This document shows positions 1 to 6,010 of a stretch of DNA of 6,010 nt, in pieces; position 1 is the first letter of the stretch, and every line of letters begins with the position of its first letter. A program made the position numbers and the translations under genes. The stretch comes from Candidatus Limnocylindria bacterium. GTDB lineage: Bacteria > Chloroflexota > Limnocylindria > QHBO01. The DNA is taken from NCBI GenBank assembly GCA_030146365.1, contig JASLBU010000189.1, positions 1 through 6,010 of the forward strand. The letters are read 5' to 3'. The notes under the pieces are model-generated. The model was not told the DNA's origin, did not search any database, and was given only the letters and a program-made list of their open reading frames with translations.

Positions 1-415
1 CCCGGTCGCCGCCCCCGATCGCATCGTTGCAATGGGTGCTGATCCGTGCGTCGAGCGACGCGCCGCGAGCCCCGTGCTGCGGCACGAGCACGATCGCGCG
101 CGAGGGGTGGTGGACGCCGAGGCCGACCAGCGCGCGCACCACCCGGTCAGCCGCGGCCTCGTCCACCACGGTCACGATCAGGTTGAGGACCGACGCGCGC
201 GCGTGCGGCAGGCCCTTCTCGGTAACCAGCGGATCGCCGCCGTCGTCGAAGCCGGTCGGCACGTCCCATAGCGAGGCAAGGTGCCCGGCGACGGCCTGCA
301 CGCTCGTGTCGTGTTCGACCCACATTGGCGTCGTAACGCTCTCGGCCTCGCCGAAGCGCATCAATCTCTGGTGGACCGCCTGCTCCTCCGTGGCCGGCGG
401 CTGTGGGCTCCTCAC
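1..415 (-). CDS. opcA: Glucose-6-phosphate dehydrogenase assembly protein OpcA, N-terminal part (partial, 3' end off the left edge)
   Basis: The first 138 codons are present; the gene runs off the left edge. OpcA was described in cyanobacteria and actinobacteria as a factor needed for assembly or activity of G6PDH; it is not itself a known enzyme. Numbering from GTG 415, the segment includes TPMWVEHDTSV (29-39), LPHARASVLNLIV (69-81), the HPSR motif (103-106) leading into AIVLVP, and LDARISTHC (121-129). The 'R.SVLNL', 'HPSR.IVL' and 'LDA.I..HC' pattern is what I recognise as OpcA. The gene starts at the zwf stop (GTGA overlap), the usual place for opcA. From ATG 361 the protein would lack 18 polar, Gln/Pro/Glu-rich residues and begin MRFGEAESV; either start is possible. 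The identification rests on motif recall plus gene context, and the C-terminal half cannot be checked here. Confidence 0.85.
   Translation of the reverse strand, partial: MRSPQPPATEEQAVHQRLMRFGEAESVTTPMWVEHDTSVQAVAGHLASLWDVPTGFDDGGDPLVTEKGLPHARASVLNLIVTVVDEAAADRVVRALVGLGVHHPSRAIVLVPQHGARGASLDARISTHCNDAIGGGDR
412..415 (-). other. GTGA stop/start overlap joining zwf and opcA
   Basis: A GTG codon in the opcA frame overlaps the zwf TGA stop by the classic four bases, pointing to translational coupling of the dehydrogenase and its assembly factor. No clear Shine-Dalgarno sequence precedes the GTG. The main alternative start is the in-frame ATG at 361, 18 codons downstream. Confidence 0.65.
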
Positions 416-2013
416 GGCCTGCGCCACGCGCGCCCGTCACGCTGCAGCAGCTCGTCAGCGGCCGGCGGGCCCCACGTCCCGGCACCGTAGAAATGCAGCG
501 GCCCGCCCTGCCCCGACTGCCAGGCACCCAGGATGGGGTCCAGGATCTCCCACGCCCGCTCCACCTCGTCGTCGCGGGTGAACAGGCTCGCGTCGCCGAC
601 CATCGCGTCGAGCAGGAGCGTCTCGTACGCGTCGGGGGAGTCGACCGCGAAGCTGGACCCGTACCGGAAGTCCATGTTCACGTTGCGAATGTGCAGGCCC
701 TGCCCCGGCACCTTGGCGCCGAAGCGCAGCAGGATGCCCTCGTCCGGCTGGACGCGGATGGCGAGCACGTTGGCGTCCACCACGGGGACCCCGGCGCGCG
801 CGAAGAGCGCCAGCGGCGCCTGCTTGAACTGCACCGAGATCTCCGTCACCCGGCTCGGCAGCGTCTTCCCGGTGCGGAGGTAGAAGGGAACGCCGGCCCA
901 GCGCCACGAGTCGATCGCGAGCTTGAGCGCCACGTACGTCTCCGTCTCCGAGTCGGGGCGGACGGCCGGGGCATCGCGGTACGAGCTCACGCGCTCGCCC
1001 TCCACCCAGCCGGAGACGTACTGGCCCCGAATCACGTTCGTCGCCACGTCGTCGGGCGCCATCGGCTTCACCGCTCGCAGCACCTTGAGCTTCTCGTCAC
1101 GGAGGTCCTCCGCGGCGAACTCGACAGGGGGCTCGATGGCGAACATCGCCATCAGCTGCAGGGCGTGGTTCTGCACGATGTCGCGGAGTGCGCCGGTGGC
1201 GTCGTAGAACTCGCCACGGCCCTCGACACCCACCGTCTCCGCCACGGTGATCTGCACCGAGTCGATGTAGCGCCGGTTCCAGATCGGCTCGAAGAGGCCG
1301 TTCCCGAAGCGGAAGACGGCCAGGTTCTGGACGGTCTCCTTGCCGAGGTAGTGGTCGATCCGATACACCTGGTCCTCGTCGAAGACCTCGGCGATCTCAT
1401 GGTTCAGGGTGCGGGCGCTCTCGAGGTCATAGCCGAACGGCTTCTCGACGATCACGCGGGTCCATCCGCGGCGCCAGCCGCTCCGCCGCCGTTCGTCGCT
1501 GGCGGCCAGCCCCGCCTGATCAAGCTGGTTGACGATCTCGGGGTACAGGCTGGGGGGGACGGCCAGGTAGAAGAGCCGGTTCCCGGCGGTCCCCCGGTCG
1601 CGGTCGATCCGATCCAGGCGCTTCGCCAGCTCGGCGTACGCCGCAGGGTCATCGAAGTCACCGCGGTGATACTCGACGCCGCGCGCGAACGACTCCCAGA
1701 TCGCGGGCTTCGCCGGACGGTTGCGACTGTGCTTGTCGATGCCCTCGAGCAGGTGGGCGCGGAACTGGTCGTCGCTGAGATCCCGCCGCGCGAAGCCCAC
1801 GACGGTGAACTCGGGCGGCAGGAACCCACCGAGGAGCGTGTTGTACAACGCCGGCCCGAGCTTGCGCTCGGTCAGGTCCCCGGTGGCACCGCAGATGACC
1901 ATCGTGCAGGGCTCCGCCATGCGCTCGAGGCGCAGTCCCTCGCGCAGCGGGTTGGGACGGACCCCGCCGTGGGCGGTGGTGGTCGCGTCGGGCTCGACGG
2001 CGCGCGTGGCCAT
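412..2013 (-). CDS. zwf: Glucose-6-phosphate 1-dehydrogenase
   Basis: This 533-residue, near full-length G6PDH oxidises glucose 6-phosphate to 6-phosphogluconolactone, the committed oxidative step of the pentose phosphate pathway. The N-terminal domain has the coenzyme loop GATGDLTERKL (42-52) and EKPFG (190-194). The substrate signature RIDHYLGKE (218-226) places the phosphate-binding histidine at 221. The general base is His283 in VQNHALQ, 62 residues later, the same spacing as His178/His240 of the Leuconostoc enzyme. Further conserved blocks are WAGVPFYLRTGK (372-383), RVQPDEG (420-426) and NMDFRYGSSF (446-455); the end, AGTWGPPAADELL...WRRP, resembles actinobacterial G6PDHs. The start at 2013 lies 8 bp after the gnd stop, with a weak GAGGG (2025-2029). 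It keeps the NPLR box (21-24) seen in relatives; Met32 is an unlikely alternative because it would lose that box. The only two cysteines, 36 and 41, flank the coenzyme-binding strand. The TGA stop overlaps the opcA start. Confidence 0.97.
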   Translation of the reverse strand: MATRAVEPDATTTAHGGVRPNPLREGLRLERMAEPCTMVICGATGDLTERKLGPALYNTLLGGFLPPEFTVVGFARRDLSDDQFRAHLLEGIDKHSRNRPAKPAIWESFARGVEYHRGDFDDPAAYAELAKRLDRIDRDRGTAGNRLFYLAVPPSLYPEIVNQLDQAGLAASDERRRSGWRRGWTRVIVEKPFGYDLESARTLNHEIAEVFDEDQVYRIDHYLGKETVQNLAVFRFGNGLFEPIWNRRYIDSVQITVAETVGVEGRGEFYDATGALRDIVQNHALQLMAMFAIEPPVEFAAEDLRDEKLKVLRAVKPMAPDDVATNVIRGQYVSGWVEGERVSSYRDAPAVRPDSETETYVALKLAIDSWRWAGVPFYLRTGKTLPSRVTEISVQFKQAPLALFARAGVPVVDANVLAIRVQPDEGILLRFGAKVPGQGLHIRNVNMDFRYGSSFAVDSPDAYETLLLDAMVGDASLFTRDDEVERAWEILDPILGAWQSGQGGPLHFYGAGTWGPPAADELLQRDGRAWRRP

Positions 2014-2021
2014 CGGCGCGG

Positions 2022-2942
<921 letters not shown>

Positions 2943-2947
2943 CGATG

Positions 2948-2955
2948 CTCCTTCT
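2948..2955 (-). promoter_or_regulatory. Ribosome binding site of gnd (AGAAGGAG)
   Basis: The minus strand reads AGAAGGAG, then five bases (CATCG), then the ATG of gnd at 2942. This is the strongest ribosome binding site in the window, in the largest intergenic gap (26 bp). It suggests gnd is translated independently of pgi rather than by coupling. Confidence 0.85.
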
Positions 2956-2968
2956 GCTGGCGTTGGAA

Positions 2969-4669
2969 TCAGTTGGTGAGCGCAGCGGCGACGAGCTGCT
3001 CGACCCGGGCGAGGCCCGCCTCCAGATCCCCGAGATGAAGCCGCAGCGCCCGACGCCCGCGTCGCTGCAGCGAGGCAAGGTCGCCCAGGGCCTGTGCGGC
3101 AATGAGCGTCCCGAACGTCTCGTCCCAGCCCGGGATCGGCAGGTCCCGCGACGGGTTGGCCGTGAGCTGCAGGAAGACGCCGCTGTCCGGCCCCCCCTTG
3201 TGCAGCTGACCGGTCGAGTGCAGGAACCGCGGGCCGAAGCCGACCGTGGTGGCCGCACCGGTCGCCTCCCCGATACGAGCTCGCAGCGCCTGCAGGCGCT
3301 CGACGATGGCGCGGTCCGGGGGCAGGTAGGCGAGGATGGCGACGTAGTCCCGGCCCGCTGCGACCGTCCCCAGCAGCAGCGACACCGCGTCCTCGACGCT
3401 CACCGGGGTGTCGCCCAGGGCGGAGGCAGTCGCGCTGGCCGCCACGCCCGGCTCGCTCACGAGCGGCATCGGCTGCGGCAACGCGCCCCTCTCGCGGAAC
3501 GCCTCGAGCAGCTCACTGGTGGCGTCCTTGCTCTCCTGCACGTTCGGCTGGTCGAACGGATCGATGCCGAGCACGATGCCGGCCGCCGCTGTTGCCACCT
3601 CCCATCGGAAGAATTCGCCGCCGATGTCGAGCGGCCCGCCAAGCTCGATGCGCCGGACCGGGTGGCCGGCGGCCTCGACCGCATCGGCGAAGGACTCCTG
3701 ATCGCGGTTGTCGTCGGCGGCAAACGTGACGAGCACGAAGCAGCGGTCATCGGCATAGCCGGACGGCTCGGCAGGCGGCTCGCCGACGATCGGCACGATG
3801 CCGGTGTCCGCCTTACCGGTGCTCTCCGCGATGAGCTGCTCAGCCCAGTCGCCGAAGGGCGCCAGGCGGTCGGAGGTGATGAAGGTGAGCTTGTCACGAC
3901 CGGCGACGGCGGCTTCGCCGATGAAGGCCCCGAGTGCCAGCCCGGGATTGGCGGCGGCGTCCTGCCTGCGACACTCGTCGGCCATGGCGGTCGCACTCGC
4001 AAGCAGACCGGCGAGGTCGACCCCGTTCAGGGCTGCGGGGACGAGGCCGAACACCGTCAACGCCGAGTAGCGGCCGCCCACGTCCGGCGGCGCCTCGACG
4101 ATGCCGCGGAACTCCTGGACGCGGGCGAGCTCGGCGAGCGCCGTGCCCGGATCGGTGATCGCGAGGAAGTCCAGGGCCGGCGCCACCTCCCCCATCGCCG
4201 CCTGGTAGGCGAGCGGCTCGGTCGTCGTGCCCGACTTCGAGCTCACGCAGAAGAGCGTCCGTTGGTCCGATGCCCAGGACCGGAATCCGCGCACGACGTC
4301 CGGGTGGGTGGAGTCCAGGATCCGCAGCTCCAGTCCATCCGCCGACGCGGCGGCGTTCCCGCCCGGGCCGCCCGCCCACGCGAAGACGCGGCTGAACAGC
4401 TCCGGGGCGAGGCTCGAACCGCCCATCCCGAGCACGGCCGCGCGCCGGTAGCCATCCTCTCTGACGTCGCGCGCCAGGTGCTCGAGCTCCGCCACGCGCG
4501 CCGTCATCGCGTCCGGCAGGTCCAGCCATCCGAGCCAACCGGCGATCTCGTCCGCCGGCTTGCCGGAGGCAGCCCACAGTGAGCCGTCCCTGTTCCACAG
4601 CCGCTCCGCCACCCGGTCGGCAGTGAAGGTCTCGATCCGCGCGGAGATCGCGCTGTCGAGGTCCGTCAT
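2969..4669 (-). CDS. pgi: Glucose-6-phosphate isomerase of the transaldolase-fused (Tal-Pgi) type, here free-standing
   Basis: The 566-residue protein is a phosphoglucose isomerase, interconverting fructose 6-phosphate and glucose 6-phosphate. It has two SIS-type sugar-phosphate domains. The first carries GMGGSSLAPEL (81-91) and the phosphate-binding SSKSGTTTEP (143-152); GGRYS (198-202) follows. Candidate catalytic residues are Glu282 in AESTGK, Lys381 in DQPNVQESKD and His484 in LHSTGQLHKGG. These match known GPI motifs, but the histidine motif comes after the lysine motif, whereas E. coli and Bacillus enzymes run Glu-His-Lys. As I recall, the C-terminal block GPRFLHSTGQLHKGG followed by a PIPG..TFG..I.AQALGDL segment is typical of the isomerase half of bifunctional transaldolase/phosphoglucose isomerase proteins. 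Here it is a separate gene. The start ATG overlaps the tal stop (ATGA) and has only a weak, distant AGGA upstream, so it is probably translated by coupling to tal. The isomerase call is strong and the subfamily assignment is inference. Confidence 0.9.
   Translation of the reverse strand: MTDLDSAISARIETFTADRVAERLWNRDGSLWAASGKPADEIAGWLGWLDLPDAMTARVAELEHLARDVREDGYRRAAVLGMGGSSLAPELFSRVFAWAGGPGGNAAASADGLELRILDSTHPDVVRGFRSWASDQRTLFCVSSKSGTTTEPLAYQAAMGEVAPALDFLAITDPGTALAELARVQEFRGIVEAPPDVGGRYSALTVFGLVPAALNGVDLAGLLASATAMADECRRQDAAANPGLALGAFIGEAAVAGRDKLTFITSDRLAPFGDWAEQLIAESTGKADTGIVPIVGEPPAEPSGYADDRCFVLVTFAADDNRDQESFADAVEAAGHPVRRIELGGPLDIGGEFFRWEVATAAAGIVLGIDPFDQPNVQESKDATSELLEAFRERGALPQPMPLVSEPGVAASATASALGDTPVSVEDAVSLLLGTVAAGRDYVAILAYLPPDRAIVERLQALRARIGEATGAATTVGFGPRFLHSTGQLHKGGPDSGVFLQLTANPSRDLPIPGWDETFGTLIAAQALGDLASLQRRGRRALRLHLGDLEAGLARVEQLVAAALTN
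4666..4669 (-). other. ATGA stop/start overlap joining tal and pgi
   Basis: The TGA stop of tal and the ATG start of pgi share bases, so pgi is in the -1 frame relative to tal. No good Shine-Dalgarno sequence precedes this ATG at the usual distance. Terminating tal ribosomes probably reinitiate here, which would keep transaldolase and isomerase levels linked. Confidence 0.85.
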
Positions 4670-5856
4670 GCCGGGGCGAGTTCCTGGCGCTTCGACTCGA
4701 TGGTGTCGATGAGCTCCCCGAAGCTCTTGTCGAAGCTGGCGACGCCCTCGGCCAGGAGCTCCTCGGTCACCTGCTCGATGCTGATGCCGTTCGCCTCGAC
4801 CCTGCGCAATGCCTCCCGCGCCTCGTCGACGCCGCGGTCGAGCGTCCGCTCCACCTCACCGTGGTCGATGAAGGCGGTGATCGTGTCGAGCGGCATGGTG
4901 TCGACCGTCTGCGGCCCGATCAGCTCCTCGACGTAGATGACGTCACGGTAGTCCGGGTTCTTCGTGCTGGTGCTGGCCCACAGGCAGCGCTGCACGTTCG
5001 CGCCGGCAGCGCGCAGGTCGGCGAACTCCTCGCCGCCGAAGATCTCGCCGAACGCCGCGTAGGCGAGCTTCGCGTTGGCGATCGCGGCCTGGCCGCGGGC
5101 TTCCAGCGCGGCGCGGTCGCCGGCATCGTCCAGCAACTTGTCGATCTTCGAGTCGACGCGGCTCACGAAGAAGCTCGCCACACTGGCGATGCGGCTCACG
5201 TCCTCGCCCCGCTGCTGGCGAGAGCGCAGGCCCTCGACGTAGGCGCGCGCGATCTCTCGGTAGGTGTCCACGCTGAACATCAGCGTGACGTTCACGTTGA
5301 TGCCCTCGGCAATCGCCGCCTGGACGGCCGGGATGCCGGCGGGCGTCGCTGGAATCTTGATCATGATGTTCGGACGGTCGAGCTTCGCCCACAGCTCGCG
5401 AGCGCGGGCGAGCGTCGCGTCGGTGTCCTCGGCGAGGTCCGGCTCCACCTCGATGCTCGCGAAGCCATCCGTTCCTCCCGAGGCGTCGTAGACGCGCCGC
5501 AGGACGTCCGCGGCATCGCCGACGTCGGTGACCGCGATCTGCTCGTAGATGTCGCGGGCGCCGTTCCCGGCCTCGATCTCTCGGCGGATCAGCTCGTCGT
5601 ACTGCCCGGAGGCCACCGCCTTGGCGAAGATCGTCGGGTTGCTGGTGAGGCCTCGGATGCCGTCGTCGACCATCTGCTCCAGCTTGCCGCTGCCGATCAG
5701 ATCGCGATCGATGAAGTCGATCCACGGGCTCTGATCCTGTTCGCTGTGCAGCCGATGCAGCGCGTTGTTCCCCTCGCCCTTCTTCGTGACCTCGTCTGCT
5801 TCCCGGTGCTGATCAACCGCCTTGTCCTGCCGGCGGTCCTGTTCTGCTCCTGTCAT
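4666..5856 (-). CDS. tal: Transaldolase
   Basis: This is a 396-residue cytoplasmic transaldolase. It transfers a dihydroxyacetone unit from sedoheptulose 7-phosphate to glyceraldehyde 3-phosphate, giving erythrose 4-phosphate and fructose 6-phosphate. Family motifs appear in order: SPWIDFIDRDL (43-53), GLTSNPTIF (69-77), IMIKIPAT (164-171) with Lys167 as the Schiff-base lysine, the strand GINVNVTLMFS (185-195), and LWASTSTKNPDYRD (292-305). The length suits the longer transaldolase class common in actinobacteria. I chose ATG 5856 because of its well-placed GGAG; the frame stays open to 5934, but that would overlap tkt by 65 bp. Even from 5856 there are about 30 charged, Lys/Glu/Asp/Gln-rich residues before homology begins near NALHRLH, so a later non-ATG start cannot be excluded. 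The stop overlaps the pgi start as ATGA, which implies translational coupling. The function is clear. Confidence 0.95.
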   Translation of the reverse strand: MTGAEQDRRQDKAVDQHREADEVTKKGEGNNALHRLHSEQDQSPWIDFIDRDLIGSGKLEQMVDDGIRGLTSNPTIFAKAVASGQYDELIRREIEAGNGARDIYEQIAVTDVGDAADVLRRVYDASGGTDGFASIEVEPDLAEDTDATLARARELWAKLDRPNIMIKIPATPAGIPAVQAAIAEGINVNVTLMFSVDTYREIARAYVEGLRSRQQRGEDVSRIASVASFFVSRVDSKIDKLLDDAGDRAALEARGQAAIANAKLAYAAFGEIFGGEEFADLRAAGANVQRCLWASTSTKNPDYRDVIYVEELIGPQTVDTMPLDTITAFIDHGEVERTLDRGVDEAREALRRVEANGISIEQVTEELLAEGVASFDKSFGELIDTIESKRQELAPA

Positions 5857-5863
5857 GTCACGT

Positions 5864-5867
5864 CTCC
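5864..5867 (-). promoter_or_regulatory. Ribosome binding site of tal (GGAG)
   Basis: On the minus strand GGAG is followed by seven bases (ACGTGAC) and then ATG at 5856. It lies just downstream of the tkt stop codon. It decides the tal start: an upstream in-frame ATG at 5934 has no comparable site and would lie inside the tkt coding region. Confidence 0.75.
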
Positions 5868-5869
5868 GT

Positions 5870-6010
5870 CTATGCGCGCCGACCGGAGCCGACTTCGGTG
5901 GTGGCCCGGCCACGAGCTCCGGCGCGTCCGGCAAGCTCGCGCGCCGCGGCCGCGATGTGGTCCGCGTCGATGCCCGCCGCCGAGAGCAGCTCCGCCGGAG
6001 TGCCCGATGT
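5870..6010 (-). CDS. tkt: Transketolase, C-terminal end (partial, 5' part off the right edge)
   Basis: Only the last 46 codons and a TAG stop are in the window. Transketolase is a thiamine-diphosphate enzyme that moves two-carbon units between ketose and aldose phosphates in the non-oxidative pentose phosphate pathway. The visible stretch begins TSGTPAELLSAAGIDADHI, which fits the family's C-terminal end: a short Gly/Ser segment, then a helix of the type 'ELL..AGI.A..I..AA'. No cofactor or active-site residue is visible, so the call rests on this tail and on the position directly before transaldolase, a standard tkt-tal pairing. After the alanine-rich helix the protein carries about 20 extra Gly/Arg/Thr-rich residues, probably a disordered tail. 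The stop lies 13 bp before the tal start, and the tal ribosome binding site sits in that gap. The identity is likely but based on little sequence. Confidence 0.8.
   Translation of the reverse strand, partial: TSGTPAELLSAAGIDADHIAAAARELAGRAGARGRATTEVGSGRRA

Noticed and set aside
100..215. CG-rich alternating runs (cgcgcgcgc) resembling a simple repeat
   Set aside because: They fall inside the opcA frame and encode ordinary Ala/Arg-rich sequence. They reflect codon bias and not a separate repeat element.
2943..2968. Possible internal promoter or terminator in the pgi-gnd gap
   Set aside because: The gap is only 26 bp and is largely taken up by the gnd ribosome binding site. No inverted repeat or -10/-35 pair fits.
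2945..4582. A 545-codon open frame on the plus strand opposite pgi
   Set aside because: It is an antisense shadow of a conserved isomerase gene. The translation is low-complexity, Arg/Gly/Glu-rich and shows no motif. The nearby plus-strand frame at 2043-3038 opposite gnd is rejected for the same reason.
4660..4690. Programmed frameshift producing a Tal-Pgi fusion
   Set aside because: The CCCC run near the junction is not a typical slippery heptamer, and I see no strong downstream hairpin. An ATGA reinitiation overlap explains the arrangement more simply.
5857..5934. Upstream extension of tal to the in-frame ATG at 5934
   Set aside because: The extra 26 residues overlap the tkt coding frame, contain no transaldolase sequence and lack a ribosome binding site. 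ATG 5856 has GGAG at seven bases.

Overview
The window is a single, tightly packed, minus-strand operon for the pentose phosphate pathway. In transcription order (right to left) it reads: 3' end of a transketolase (tkt), transaldolase (tal), phosphoglucose isomerase (pgi), a short-type decarboxylating 6-phosphogluconate dehydrogenase (gnd), glucose-6-phosphate dehydrogenase (zwf), and the 5' part of opcA, the G6PDH assembly/activator protein. Both ends of the window cut a gene. No gap between genes exceeds 26 bp. Two junctions are 4-bp stop/start overlaps (ATGA between tal and pgi, GTGA between zwf and opcA). There is no tRNA, rRNA, mobile element, CRISPR array or visible terminator.

The organism is a high-GC bacterium (roughly two-thirds G+C by eye, with strong G/C bias at third codon positions). 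The zwf product resembles actinobacterial G6PDHs as I recall them (N-terminal NPLR box, C-terminal WRRP end). The zwf-opcA pair and the tkt-tal-(pgi)-zwf-opcA layout are typical of Actinobacteria and also occur in some other high-GC lineages such as Chloroflexota. I cannot decide between these from the window alone. There is no sign of recent horizontal transfer.

The genes form a coherent circuit. Zwf, assisted by OpcA, oxidises glucose 6-phosphate, and Gnd oxidises and decarboxylates 6-phosphogluconate to ribulose 5-phosphate. Tkt and Tal rearrange pentose phosphates to fructose 6-phosphate, and Pgi returns that to glucose 6-phosphate. The operon can therefore support a cyclic, reductant-generating pentose phosphate pathway. 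6-Phosphogluconolactonase, ribose-5-phosphate isomerase and ribulose-phosphate epimerase are not in the window; a lactonase gene often follows opcA and may lie just off the left edge.

Nothing here looks like an undescribed defence or mobile system. The points worth a second look are the unfused tal-pgi pair matching the known Tal-Pgi fusion, the order of catalytic motifs in Pgi, the NADP-type cofactor motif in a short 6PGDH, and the gene order itself.
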